Source of the DNA: Mycolicibacterium tusciae JS617
GTDB lineage: Bacteria; Actinomycetota; Actinomycetes; Mycobacteriales; Mycobacteriaceae
Reading direction: 5' to 3'
Length of the DNA stretch: 64,000 bases
Assembly (NCBI RefSeq): GCF_000243415.2
Contig: NZ_KI912270.1
Location: forward strand, 2,666,001 to 2,730,000
The notes beneath the pieces are model-generated. The model saw nothing but the letters and a program-made list of their open reading frames with translations. It did not search any database and had not been told where the DNA came from. The position numbers and the translations under genes were made by a program. Positions 34,084 to 43,098 of the stretch are shown in pieces (the first letter of the stretch is position 1; each line of letters opens with the position of its first letter).

Positions 34084-35253
34084 CTAGAACTGCGCCGCTT
34101 GGTCGATGATGTTGACCAGGAATCGCACGCCCACGGCCATCGCTCGTTCGTCGATGTCGAAGGTCGGCTGATGCAGATCCAACTGCGGGCCCCGTCCCGA
34201 CCACACGCCCAGTCGCGCCATCGCGCCGGGCACCTCCTCGAGATACCAGGAGAAGTCTTCGCCACCACCGGACTGGCGGGTGTCACAGAGCACTTCGGGA
34301 CCGATCGCCTCAATGGCATGGGTGACGATGCGCGTCGAGATCTCCTCGTTCACCACCGGCGGCACCCCCCGTCGGTACTGCAGGGTGTGCTCGATGTTCA
34401 GCGGCGCCAGCAGCGATGTGATCGCCTCGCGCACAATATCTTCCAGGGTCTCCCAGGTATCGCGGCTCGCCGTGCGGATGGTTCCCGCCAGCGTGCCCGT
34501 CTGCGGGATCGCGTTCGCCGCGGTGCCCGAATTCACTGCGCCCCACACCATCACCGTGCTGTTGCGCGGGTCGATCCGCCGGGACAGGATCCCCGGTACG
34601 CCGGTGATCAAGGTGCCGATCCCGTACACCAGATCTCCGGTGAGATGCGGTCGCGACGTGTGCCCGCCTGGCGAGTGCAGTGTGACCTCGAGCTGATCGG
34701 CCGCCGAGGTGATGGGCCCGGGCCGGACGGCGACCTTGCCGACCGCCAGCCGCGGATCGCAGTGCAACGCGAAGATGCGCGAAACCCCCGTCAGGGCGCC
34801 CGCCGCAATGGCGTCGATCGCACCGCCGGGCATCAGCTCTTCGGCCGCCTGGAAGAGCAGTCGCACGCCGACGGGCAGTTCCGGCACCGACGCCAGGGCA
34901 AGGGCGGTGCCCAACAGCATCGAGGTGTGCGCGTCGTGGCCACAGGCGTGGGCGACATTGGGGACCACCGACGCGTACGCCGCCCCGGTCCTCTCGGCCA
35001 TCGGCAGGGCGTCCATATCGGCACGCAACGCGATCCTGGGCCCATGCTCGGGACCGAAGTCACACATCAGACCGGTGCCCCCAGGCAGAACCTTGGGATT
35101 GAGGCCCGCATCGGCCAGCCGCGAGGCGACGAACTGTGTGGTGGCGAACTCCTGACGGCCCAGCTCAGGGTGGGCGTGCAGATGGCGGCGCCACTGGACC
35201 ATTTCCGCGTAGTGGGCGTCCAGCCACAGTTCGGTGGCCTCGTGCAGACTCAT
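34084..35253 (-). CDS. amiA1: M20-family amidohydrolase AmiA1
   Basis: A 389-residue zinc amidohydrolase, orthologue of Rv3305c (also 389 residues). Metal-site motifs are ACGHDAHTSMLLG, FQAAEELMPGGA and the late His region GEDFSWYLEEVPGAM. The dimerisation domain sits at about 180-290. It hydrolyses N-acyl amino acids or peptides. Its ATG overlaps the amiB1 stop (ATGA), so the two paralogues are translated together. Confidence 0.93.
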   Translation of the reverse strand: MSLHEATELWLDAHYAEMVQWRRHLHAHPELGRQEFATTQFVASRLADAGLNPKVLPGGTGLMCDFGPEHGPRIALRADMDALPMAERTGAAYASVVPNVAHACGHDAHTSMLLGTALALASVPELPVGVRLLFQAAEELMPGGAIDAIAAGALTGVSRIFALHCDPRLAVGKVAVRPGPITSAADQLEVTLHSPGGHTSRPHLTGDLVYGIGTLITGVPGILSRRIDPRNSTVMVWGAVNSGTAANAIPQTGTLAGTIRTASRDTWETLEDIVREAITSLLAPLNIEHTLQYRRGVPPVVNEEISTRIVTHAIEAIGPEVLCDTRQSGGGEDFSWYLEEVPGAMARLGVWSGRGPQLDLHQPTFDIDERAMAVGVRFLVNIIDQAAQF

Positions 35254-36431
35254 GCCGCCCGCCTCGCCTTCAGCTCCATCACCCGGTCCCGTTCAGACGG
35301 CGTCTCGGCCAGCCCGACCACCGTGCGAGCCAACATGATTGCACCCTCGATCACAGCCGTATCCGCTCCCGGCCCGACCGCAGCCGCGGCGAATGCCGGC
35401 TGGTGCACCGAGGCGCCACCGGCGTCGATCGCGACGATCGGATGGATTCCGGGCATCACCTGGGTGATGTTGCCCATGTCGGTGCTGCCCAGCGGAAACG
35501 CCGCCTCGACCTCGGCGGGCAGGGGCGACCGGCCGAGGCGCACCATTTCGTCCCGGAATCTGTCAGCCAGCCATGCGTCGGGAGTCAGCTCGTCGTAGGC
35601 CGGCTCGGTCTCCGACACCGTGTAGTCACAGCCGGTGGCCACCGCGCCTGCGAGGAAGCAGTCGGACATCCGTGTCTCGAGGTCACGCAGCGACGCGGCG
35701 TCGTTGGCCCTCATCGTGTAATGCATCTCGGCGTTGCCCGGAATGATGTTGGTGGCTTGGCCGCCGTCGGTGACGATGCCGTGCATCATCTGGCCGGGCG
35801 CCAACTGCTGGCGCAGCAGCCCGATCGCGACTTGCGACACGGTGATCGCGTCGGCGGCGTTGATACCGAGGTGCGGTGCCACCGCCGCGTGTGACTCCCT
35901 GCCGCGATAGCCGACCGCGACTTGGGACAGGGCCAGCGAGCGGGCAGCCGCGATGTCCAGCGGGCCGGGGTGCAGCATCACGGTTGCGGCGATGTCGTCA
36001 AACGCTCCGGCGTTGAGTAGCAAGACTTTTCCGCCGCCGGCTTCCTCAGCGGGCGTCCCGAGCAGAACCACCGTCAGCCCCAGCTCGTCGGCCACCTCGG
36101 CCAGCGCCAGTGCGGTGCCGACCGCCGATGCGGCGATGATGTTGTGGCCGCACGCGTGTCCGATGCCGGGCAGCGCGTCGTATTCGGCGCAGATCCCGAC
36201 GACCAGCGGGCCGCTGCCGAAGTCGGCCCGGAAGGCGGTGTCCAGGCCACCGAGCGCCCTGGTGATCTCGAAACCGTGGTCGGCGACCAGCTCCTGGGTC
36301 TTCGCGCAGCTGCGGTGTTCGGCGAATGCAAGTTCGGGTTCGGCGTGAATCGAGTGCGACAGCTCGACCAAATCACCACGGCGTCGACGGACGGCGTCCT
36401 CGACGCAACTCGACGCGGTGACCGTGGGCAT
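35250..36431 (-). CDS. amiB1: M20-family amidohydrolase AmiB1
   Basis: A 393-residue paralogue of AmiA1, orthologue of Rv3306c. Metal motifs are [32 protein letters not shown] and a late [14 protein letters not shown]. The latter resembles AbgB/p-aminobenzoyl-glutamate hydrolase subunits, so AmiA1-AmiB1 may form a hetero-oligomer like AbgAB; that is inference. It is divergent from the purine nucleoside phosphorylase gene across 56 bp. Confidence 0.93.
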   Translation of the reverse strand: MPTVTASSCVEDAVRRRRGDLVELSHSIHAEPELAFAEHRSCAKTQELVADHGFEITRALGGLDTAFRADFGSGPLVVGICAEYDALPGIGHACGHNIIAASAVGTALALAEVADELGLTVVLLGTPAEEAGGGKVLLLNAGAFDDIAATVMLHPGPLDIAAARSLALSQVAVGYRGRESHAAVAPHLGINAADAITVSQVAIGLLRQQLAPGQMMHGIVTDGGQATNIIPGNAEMHYTMRANDAASLRDLETRMSDCFLAGAVATGCDYTVSETEPAYDELTPDAWLADRFRDEMVRLGRSPLPAEVEAAFPLGSTDMGNITQVMPGIHPIVAIDAGGASVHQPAFAAAAVGPGADTAVIEGAIMLARTVVGLAETPSERDRVMELKARRAA

Positions 36432-36487
36432 CTCCGAAGTATCTCACTGCCCGGGCGGGGGCCGATTCGACGGCTAAGCTGCCCACC

Positions 36488-37282
36488 GTGACGACGCCGG
36501 ATGCGGAAGCTGGGCAGTCGGCGATCGAGATCCGGCAGCGCACGGGCGTCGACGAGCACGACGTCGCGATTGTCCTTGGATCGGGCTGGGCGCCAGCGGT
36601 CGACGGACTCGGTGCGCCGGTGGCGGTGGTGCCGATGGCCGAATTGACCGGCTTCACCCCGCCCGCTGCGGCGGGACACGGTGGCCAGATCTTGTCGGTG
36701 CGCGTCGGCGACCATCACGTGCTGGTGTTGGTCGGCAGGATCCACGCCTACGAAGGCCACGAACTCCACCACGTCGTGCATCCCATCCGCGCCGCATGCG
36801 CGGCCGGTGCCCGCACCATCGTGCTGACCAACGCCGCGGGCAGTCTTCGCGAGGATTTCACCGTGGGCCAGCCGGTCCTGATCAGCGACCACTTGAATCT
36901 GACGGGCCGTTCTCCACTGGTGGGAGCCCATTTTGTCGACATGGTCGACGCTTACTCTCCGCGGCTGCGCGCCGTGGCCCGCGAAATCGACCCGGCACTG
37001 GCCGAGGGCGTCTACGCCGGCCTGAACGGACCGCAGTACGAGACGCCTGCAGAGATTCGGATGCTGCGGACGCTGGGGGCGGATCTGGTCGGTATGTCCA
37101 CGGTGCACGAGACCGTCGCGGCGCGCGCCGCGGGGGCGCAGGTGCTCGGGGTGTCTCTGGTGACCAACCTTGCGGCGGGAATGACCGGTCAGCCGCTGAG
37201 CCACGACGAGGTGTTGGCCGCGGGCCGTCAGTCCGCGACGTTGATGGGCTCCCTGCTCGCCGGGGTCATCTCCCGGCTCTGA
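36488..37282 (+). CDS. punA: Purine nucleoside phosphorylase
   Basis: A 264-residue trimeric-type purine nucleoside phosphorylase, orthologue of Rv3307 (deoD/punA). The phosphate-binding loop [10 protein letters not shown], catalytic His in [15 protein letters not shown], and base-binding LTNAAGSL and VTNLAAG are present. The signature [20 protein letters not shown] is also seen. It splits inosine, guanosine and deoxy forms to the free base and (deoxy)ribose-1-phosphate. It starts at GTG. The 3' end overlaps the convergent AbrB gene by 55 bp, longer than usual. Confidence 0.95.
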   Translation: MTTPDAEAGQSAIEIRQRTGVDEHDVAIVLGSGWAPAVDGLGAPVAVVPMAELTGFTPPAAAGHGGQILSVRVGDHHVLVLVGRIHAYEGHELHHVVHPIRAACAAGARTIVLTNAAGSLREDFTVGQPVLISDHLNLTGRSPLVGAHFVDMVDAYSPRLRAVAREIDPALAEGVYAGLNGPQYETPAEIRMLRTLGADLVGMSTVHETVAARAAGAQVLGVSLVTNLAAGMTGQPLSHDEVLAAGRQSATLMGSLLAGVISRL

Positions 37283-38346
37283 CGGCCGACCCGCCGGCTC
37301 ACCCACACCACGCTCCGGGCCAGCAGCGGCGCGGCGAACAGCATCAGCAAGATCCGCACCACCTGCGCAGCGATGATGAAGGTGACGTTGGACCCGGTCT
37401 CGACGGCGGTGGCCAGTACGGCGTAGACGCCGCCGGGGCTGGTGGCCAGGTAGCCATCCAGCAGGCTGACTCCCGTGACGTGAGACAACAAGACTCCCAA
37501 ACCGGCCGTCGCGACGCTGAGCGCGACGATCAGGCCGATGGCCGTGGGCAGCATGCGCCCTACCGCGCGCATCGAATCGCGGGTGAACGCGAGACCGGCT
37601 TGCCACCCGACCAGCGCGTAGCCGACCTGAACCAACACCATCGGCACCGACAGGCCGAAGGAAAGGCCAGTCACCTCGAGGAGCACCGTCAACGCCAGTG
37701 GGCCCAGCAGACCCGCGCCGGGCAGATGGACCCAGCGGCCGACGGTGGCCCCGACCAGGACCAGGGCGATGAGCATGCCGATGCTCAGATACCAAGGGGC
37801 GACGTCGGATTGGGCCAGTACGGTGTCCGGGCGCGACCTGTCGGCGTGGTAGACCAGCGTGACCAGGACGGGCATCGAAGCCGTCACCAACGCGACGCGC
37901 AGATATTGCACCACCGACACCACGCGATCGTCACCGCCGAGTTCGCGAGCGATCGCGACCAATCCGGAAGCGCCCCCCGCCACAAGTGCCAGTGACCCCG
38001 TCAACGGGGTGATGTCGCGGTGCATCGACAGCAGCGCACCGCACACGACGCTGAGCAGCAGGGTGGCGACCGCGACCGCCACGACGATCGGCCAGTGGGG
38101 GCCGAGCGCGCCGACCGCATCCTGGTGGACCATCGTGCCGATGTATACGCCGAGCACGCCCTGCGCGCCGATGCCCGCAGGGCGGGGTATGCCGCCAGGC
38201 GCCAGCGACATGAGGGCCAGCGCCACGCCGACGACGAGCGCGGCGAACAGCGCGGCCGACGGGACACCGATCAGGGTCAGCGGGTAGGTGACAGCGGCCG
38301 TCACCACGATCAGCAGGGACCACTTGAGCAACCGTCGCATCACCAT
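37228..38346 (-). CDS. AbrB-family (COG3180) membrane transporter
   Basis: About 372 residues from the ATG at 38346, with around ten hydrophobic segments and two internally similar halves. Each half contains the family glycine-rich turn ([21 protein letters not shown] in the first; [19 protein letters not shown] in the second). It belongs to the putative ammonia monooxygenase/AbrB family, thought to be transporters; the substrate is unknown. It is divergent from a marR gene with two dyads between, so it is probably repressed by that regulator. It overlaps the end of punA. Confidence 0.82.
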   Translation of the reverse strand: MVMRRLLKWSLLIVVTAAVTYPLTLIGVPSAALFAALVVGVALALMSLAPGGIPRPAGIGAQGVLGVYIGTMVHQDAVGALGPHWPIVVAVAVATLLLSVVCGALLSMHRDITPLTGSLALVAGGASGLVAIARELGGDDRVVSVVQYLRVALVTASMPVLVTLVYHADRSRPDTVLAQSDVAPWYLSIGMLIALVLVGATVGRWVHLPGAGLLGPLALTVLLEVTGLSFGLSVPMVLVQVGYALVGWQAGLAFTRDSMRAVGRMLPTAIGLIVALSVATAGLGVLLSHVTGVSLLDGYLATSPGGVYAVLATAVETGSNVTFIIAAQVVRILLMLFAAPLLARSVVWVSRRVGRQSREMTPASREPINVAD

Positions 38347-38377
38347 TGATTGCAAGTGTCCTCTTACTAAATTCAAC

Positions 38378-38390
38378 GCGCAAATTGCGC
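38378..38390. promoter_or_regulatory. Palindrome in the transporter-marR intergenic region
   Basis: GCGCAA-A-TTGCGC has perfect 6-bp arms around one central base. It lies 32 bp upstream of the transporter start and is a candidate MarR operator. Confidence 0.5.
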
Positions 38391-38417
38391 CTTAAGCATG
38401 CGACTATCGATATTTGC

Positions 38418-38431
38418 CAAGGTATAACTTG
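38418..38431. promoter_or_regulatory. Second dyad next to the marR start
   Basis: CAAG-GTATAA-CTTG ends four bases before the marR ATG. The AT-rich centre may overlap the -10 region, which would fit autorepression. Confidence 0.4.
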
Positions 38432-38434
38432 TAT

Positions 38435-38899
38435 ATGGACGAAGCTGAACCCATCGGCAGGTCGGCGGCCACGCAGTTGAGGGAGTCGATCGTCGCCGTC
38501 AACCAGCAGATGCGCCGGCACCGCCCCGACCACGGATTGACGCTCAGCCAGATGCAACTGCTCGCCGAGGTGAGCCGCGCGGGCATCACCACCCCTGCCG
38601 AACTCGGCGCACGGATGGGCGTGCGGGTGCAGTCGCTGACGGACAGCATCAATGCGCTGGAGGGCCGGGACCTGATCGCGCGGCGGCCCGACGAGATCGA
38701 TCGCCGCCGTCAGCTCATCGAGATCACCGTCGCGGGCACCGAACTGCTTGAAGCCGACCGCGCGGAACGAGACGCGTGGCTGCACGCGACCATGCGCGAC
38801 AACCTCTCGGAGCTCGAGTTCGACCTGGTGATGCTCGTCGCACCGGTGCTGCGCAAGCTGGCATACGCCGACTCCAAAGTGGGCACACTATCCAGATGA
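38435..38899 (+). CDS. MarR-family transcriptional regulator
   Basis: A 154-residue MarR protein. The winged helix-turn-helix spans about residues 45-100 (LTLSQMQLLAEVSRAGITTP, then ELGARMGVRVQSLTDSINAL and the wing RRPDEIDRRRQLIEIT). The ATG at 38435 was chosen over an upstream TTG that lies in the operator. It probably regulates the divergent AbrB-type transporter and itself. Its stop overlaps the pmmB start (ATGA), so pmmB is co-transcribed with it here. Confidence 0.86.
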   Translation: MDEAEPIGRSAATQLRESIVAVNQQMRRHRPDHGLTLSQMQLLAEVSRAGITTPAELGARMGVRVQSLTDSINALEGRDLIARRPDEIDRRRQLIEITVAGTELLEADRAERDAWLHATMRDNLSELEFDLVMLVAPVLRKLAYADSKVGTLSR

Positions 38900-40536
38900 A
38901 AGCGCGAGATCAGACCTCGACCACCGCGCAAGAATGGATCGCTCACGATCCCGATCCGAAGACCGCCGCCGAACTTCTGGAATGCACCGAAGCTGATCTC
39001 TACGAGCGGTTCGCCCATCCCTTGACGTTCGGGACCGCCGGTCTGCGCGGGCCACTGCGCGGCGGACCGAGCGGAATGAACCTGGCCGTCGTCCTGCGTG
39101 CCTCCTGGGCGCTCGCCAAGGTACTCAAGGACCGCGGCCTGCACGGTCGCAACGTCGTGGTCGGCCGCGATGCCCGGCACGGCTCCGACGAGTTCGCGCT
39201 GGCCGCCGCTGAAGTCCTTGCGGCTCAGGGGTTCTCTGTGGAGTTGATGTTCACCGCGGTCCCCACACCGATAGTCGCGTTCGCCGTCCGTCACGGCGGC
39301 GCCGTCGCGGGCGTCCAGATCACGGCGTCGCACAATCCGCCGACGGACAACGGCTACAAGGTCTACCTCGACGACGGATTCCCGATCGTCCCGCCAGTCG
39401 ATCAGGAAATCGAGCAGGCGATGGCCGACGCGCCACCCGCCGACCAGATTCGGCGGCAGGCCGTCACGCCGTCGGGGGTCGACGAAGTTCAGCGCTACGT
39501 CGAACGCGCGGCCCAGGTTCGCCACACGCACGGTTCGGTTCGGGTCGCGATCACACCACTGCACGGCGTTGGCGGCGAGTTCATCCTCGACGCGATGGCG
39601 CGCGCCGGTTTCGCCGATGTGCACGTCGTGGACAGCCAGTTCGCGCCCGACCCGGACTTCCCCACCGTGACGCTACCCAATCCGGAAGAACCCGCCGCGG
39701 TGGAAGCCCTGCTGAAACTGGCCGCCGGCGTCGACGCCGACATTGCGGTGGCGCTGGATCCCGACGCGGACCGTTGCGCAGTCGGCGTTCCTACACCCGA
39801 CGGTTGGAGAATGCTCTCAGGCGACGAAACTGGTTGGTTGCTAGGCGATTACATCCTCTCTCAGGTCGAGCCCGGTCCTGTCACGGCGGCCACCGTGGTG
39901 GCTAGCTCGGTGGTCTCTTCGCGGATGCTTGCGGCCATCGCAGCCGAGCACGGTGCATGCCACGTGGAGACCTTGACCGGGTTCAAATGGTTGTCGCGCG
40001 CCGACATCGACCTGCCGGCCTGCACACTGGTTTACGCGTACGAAGAGGCGATCGGGCACTGCGTCGATCCCGCATCCGTCCGCGACAAGGACGGCATCAG
40101 CGCCGCGGTGCTCGTGTGTGACCTGGCCGTCGCGCTGCGACATCGTGGCTTCACCCTGCTCGATGCACTTGACAATCTGGCTCGCCGCCACGGTGTGCAC
40201 ACCACTGCGGCGGTGTCACGACACATCGCGGATGCCGACGAGGCCGAGGCGGTAATGAACCGGCTTCGCACGGCGCCACCGGACACACTCGCCGGTTTCA
40301 GCGTGACGGTCACCGATCTGCGGCATGCGACCGGCCCCCTGCGTACCGATGCGGTGGTCCTGTCGGGCGGCGACGGCGAAACCACCATCCGTGTCGTGGT
40401 GCGACCCTCGGGCACGGAGCCAAAGGTCAAGTCCTACATCGAGGTTCGTTGCAACGATGTGGCGGACTTGGGTGAGACACGCGCGCGCGCCGCGGCGTTG
40501 ATGGCAGGGCTCGAGGCGGATGCGCAGCGGTGGTGA
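38896..40536 (+). CDS. pmmB: Phosphohexomutase (phosphomannomutase PmmB)
   Basis: A 546-residue alpha-D-phosphohexomutase, orthologue of Rv3308. The active-site phosphoserine loop is ITASHNPPTDNGYKVYL (about residues 142-158), and the Mg loop is ALDPDADRCAVG. The sugar-binding loop is TGFKWL, and the phosphate-binding C-terminal loop RPSGTEPKVKSY. It interconverts 1- and 6-phosphates of mannose/glucose, or phosphopentoses as the punA neighbour suggests. Translationally coupled to the MarR gene through ATGA. Confidence 0.93.
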   Translation: MKARDQTSTTAQEWIAHDPDPKTAAELLECTEADLYERFAHPLTFGTAGLRGPLRGGPSGMNLAVVLRASWALAKVLKDRGLHGRNVVVGRDARHGSDEFALAAAEVLAAQGFSVELMFTAVPTPIVAFAVRHGGAVAGVQITASHNPPTDNGYKVYLDDGFPIVPPVDQEIEQAMADAPPADQIRRQAVTPSGVDEVQRYVERAAQVRHTHGSVRVAITPLHGVGGEFILDAMARAGFADVHVVDSQFAPDPDFPTVTLPNPEEPAAVEALLKLAAGVDADIAVALDPDADRCAVGVPTPDGWRMLSGDETGWLLGDYILSQVEPGPVTAATVVASSVVSSRMLAAIAAEHGACHVETLTGFKWLSRADIDLPACTLVYAYEEAIGHCVDPASVRDKDGISAAVLVCDLAVALRHRGFTLLDALDNLARRHGVHTTAAVSRHIADADEAEAVMNRLRTAPPDTLAGFSVTVTDLRHATGPLRTDAVVLSGGDGETTIRVVVRPSGTEPKVKSYIEVRCNDVADLGETRARAAALMAGLEADAQRW

Positions 40537-40550
40537 TGCTGCGCTAGAGA

Positions 40551-41408
40551 TCAGGCCAGCCGACTCTGCGGCGCGCAGACGTCGAGATCCGCCGCGCTCG
40601 TCAACAGTTCCATTCGGGCGAAGCGACTGGCATTCCGGCTCACCAGGGACAGCCGTCCACCGCGCAGGACAGACTCCGGGTGCGTGGCGAGCAGATCGTC
40701 GACGTTCGAATTGCTGGTGCCGAGCAGCACGCCGCGGCACGCCCGCACGTGGCGGATGCCGTCGGGCGTGTCGACCATGACTCCGACGGGTTGGCCATCG
40801 TGGAAAAGCAGGCGCTGAATCGTGCTCGAGCCATGAATCTTGACCCCCCGCTCCTTCGCCATATCTCGCAGCCACTGGCGCAGTGTCATCCCAGATCGCC
40901 GGGCCGATGGGATCTCCGCAACCACACTGGCTCTGATCGTCGTGCCATTCTCCAAGCGCATTTCAGACATCGCCAACGGTGACACCCTGCTGAACATCAG
41001 GCCATACGGCGAGGTCAGGCACTCGCGCGCCCAGTGCGCCAACTCGTTGCCGTAGAAGGGCGGGACGGCCGCACGTGGGTTGACAGCCCCGTCTTCCGCG
41101 AAGGATTCGACCGAACCGACGGGAAGCTGACCGTGAGCCGGGGATCGCCGCGGCGGACCTAGGTCGCACGTGAGCTGATCAAGGTAGGCAGCTGTTGACT
41201 CATCGAACTCGTCGGCGCCCCAATGCTTTTGAAGCAGAGCGGGCCAGGATTCAACCGGATCGGTGGCCGCCGACCCAGTCTGCGATCCACGCCGACGCGG
41301 CTCTGCCACGAACACCGACAGACCGGCGTCCGCCGCCGCGATGGCGGCGGCCAGGCCTGCGCTTCCCGACCCGATGCACACGATGTCGACCAGCTCGCTG
41401 TTGAACAT
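40551..41408 (-). CDS. C-terminally truncated FAD-dependent dehydrogenase
   Basis: A 285-residue protein of the fumarate reductase/3-ketosteroid dehydrogenase-like FAD_binding_2 family. The FAD motif IVCIGSGSAGLAAAIAAADAG is near the start, followed by an unusual basic spacer. ACRGVLLGTSNSNVD corresponds to the motif where full-length relatives (about 500-560 residues) continue with the second half of the FAD domain. Here the frame ends about 45 residues later, so the last roughly 200 residues are missing. It is probably non-functional. The ATG at 41408 follows GAGG. It adjoins a gene-poor, AT-richer stretch. Confidence 0.65.
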   Translation of the reverse strand: MFNSELVDIVCIGSGSAGLAAAIAAADAGLSVFVAEPRRRGSQTGSAATDPVESWPALLQKHWGADEFDESTAAYLDQLTCDLGPPRRSPAHGQLPVGSVESFAEDGAVNPRAAVPPFYGNELAHWARECLTSPYGLMFSRVSPLAMSEMRLENGTTIRASVVAEIPSARRSGMTLRQWLRDMAKERGVKIHGSSTIQRLLFHDGQPVGVMVDTPDGIRHVRACRGVLLGTSNSNVDDLLATHPESVLRGGRLSLVSRNASRFARMELLTSAADLDVCAPQSRLA

Positions 41409-41435
41409 GGTCATGACCTCAATCGCGGCACTCAC

Positions 41436-42127
41436 GCCGCGACCGCGGGTCCGACGGCGGTGGCGGTGGCGGTGGCGAAGCGCACAAATTCAACATGCCT
41501 GTGCATTTTCAGCAACGTTTCCTTTACCTACCCGGCTACTCGTTGGCTACGCTTCCGCGACATCTCAGGGAGGATCCGAAACTGCGCGTCAGACAATTGT
41601 TTGCTATTTGCGGAGGCTAACACTTAGCCAGTCTCGCTGCGTCGCCCTGTGACGAAGGCAACTCCACTCGCGGCATGGACTGCGACGCCCATACGCTGCA
41701 CTCACGCCGCCATCCACGCAAACCCGACTTCAGAGATCGATGCAATACCGATGCATGCCGAAACCCCTGGGCAACCCGCAAATTACGGCTAAAGATATTG
41801 CCGTCGATGGGCGAAAACAGCATTTTCACGCCGCTAGGCAGCTTGGGGTACGTGGCGGTTGGGTTAGCCAGCCCTGAACGGTACATCTCTCGAGCAAACA
41901 TCTTTTCGTCCCACCGCCGACACGTCGGAGCCAACCATAATTGACGTTATAGTCCATTTATAGCAAACCCAATTCTCTATCGATTCTCCGACGCGCCGAC
42001 AGTGCTGCGAATTCCCAATTTTGGGAATAGATGCTCTTGCAGCCAACTATCAGTCACAGGCTGCAATGGCTCCCGGCTAACCCTGGCGGGAAGGACAGCG
42101 ACGAGCGGGCAGATCGCGTTCAACCGG
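41436..42127. other. Gene-poor stretch of lower GC content
   Basis: About 690 bp with markedly more A/T than its surroundings. It lies between the truncated flavoprotein and upp, genes that flank nothing comparable in M. tuberculosis. A 105-codon frame on the minus strand (41617-41934) has no recognisable domain. The only clear signal is the TTCCCAA dyad at 42012-42027. It looks like remains of acquired or decayed DNA. Confidence 0.5.
42012..42027. promoter_or_regulatory. TTCCCAA inverted repeat
   Basis: TTCCCAA-TT-TTGGGAA has perfect 7-bp arms, 100 bp downstream of the upp stop. No T-run follows on either strand, so it is more like a protein-binding site than a terminator. No partner gene is evident. 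Confidence 0.45.
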
Positions 42128-42751
42128 CTAGCGTGGCCCGAACTGACGGTCACCTGCGTCACCGAGGCCCGGGACGATATAGGCGATGTCGTTGAGCCGC
42201 TCGTCGATCGCCGCCGTGAACAGGCGCAGATTCGGTGCCACTCTTTCCAAGGCAGCGAGGCCCTCGGGGGCGACCACCACGCAGATCACCGTCACGTCAA
42301 CGACATTGCGCGCTTGCAGCAATTCGATGGTGTGGGTCATCGAACCGCCGGTCGCCAGCATCGGGTCCAGCACCATCACGGGTTGAGTGCTCAGATCGTC
42401 GGGTAGCGACTCCAAATACGGGGTGGGTTGGTGCGTGTCCTCGTCGCGGGCGACGCCGACGAAGCCGACGCGGGCTTCCGGGATCAACGCGTGCGCCTGG
42501 TCCACCATGCCCAGGCCGGCGCGTAGGACGGGCACGAGTAGCGGCGGATTGGCCAGCCTGCACCCGGTTGTCTGCGCGAGCGGCGTGCGAACCGGGATGG
42601 TTTCGGTTGCGGCGTCACTTGTGGCCTCGTAGACCAGCATCAGGGTCAGGTCGCGCAGGGCGGACCGGAACGCCGCGTTGTCGGTGGCCGCGTCGCGCAG
42701 CGTGGTCAATCGTGCCGCAGCGAGCGGGTGGTCGACCACGCGTACATCCAT
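42128..42751 (-). CDS. upp: Uracil phosphoribosyltransferase
   Basis: A 207-residue enzyme, orthologue of Rv3309c. The PRPP-binding motif is [18 protein letters not shown] (about residues 124-141), and the uracil-binding C-terminal loop is [36 protein letters not shown] is also conserved. It makes UMP from uracil and PRPP, part of the nucleoside salvage group in this region (punA, pmmB, add, deoA, cdd). Confidence 0.95.
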   Translation of the reverse strand: MDVRVVDHPLAAARLTTLRDAATDNAAFRSALRDLTLMLVYEATSDAATETIPVRTPLAQTTGCRLANPPLLVPVLRAGLGMVDQAHALIPEARVGFVGVARDEDTHQPTPYLESLPDDLSTQPVMVLDPMLATGGSMTHTIELLQARNVVDVTVICVVVAPEGLAALERVAPNLRLFTAAIDERLNDIAYIVPGLGDAGDRQFGPR

Positions 42752-42799
42752 GGGCGCACATTAATGGAACCGATGGGGTTCAGGAGCCGTCCTAAGCGC

Positions 42800-43096
42800 A
42801 TGTTCGCCGATACCGATGCCATCCGTGCGCTGGGCTCCGCCCACTCGATTCACGCCGACGACCTGGCGGATATCGCCACCACCCTGTCGTCGCTGCCCAT
42901 CACGGCGGCCGGATGGTCGCTCGGTCCGGTCGGTACCCGCTTCCTGTCCGCGCTGGCCGACGCCGCGGCTGACGGGTCCCGCGCGGTGGCCACGTTGGGC
43001 GAGCACCTCCGCAGGTCCAACTCGACCGCGTATGCCGTTGCCTCCGCCTACGACACGACCGACAGCGGCGCGAGCGCGCGCATCGCCGGTGTCTAG
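42800..43096 (+). CDS. EspC-like type VII secretion substrate candidate
   Basis: A 98-residue, two-helix protein resembling EspC/DUF2580-type ESX-associated proteins. MFADTDAIRALGSAHSIHAD begins helix 1, and GWSLGPVGTRFLSALADAA lies in the turn and helix 2. The C-terminus carries the YxxxD secretion signal (SAYDTTDSG). The ATG at 42800 gives the normal family N-terminus. The NlpC/P60 gene follows after 2 bp, so the pair may be exported together. Which ESX system would be used is unknown; none is encoded here. Confidence 0.72.
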   Translation: MFADTDAIRALGSAHSIHADDLADIATTLSSLPITAAGWSLGPVGTRFLSALADAAADGSRAVATLGEHLRRSNSTAYAVASAYDTTDSGASARIAGV

Positions 43097-43098
43097 TT

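Noticed and set aside
41617..41934. 105-codon minus-strand frame in the AT-richer stretch
   Set aside because: No domain, no clear ribosome site and unusual composition; cannot be told from chance.
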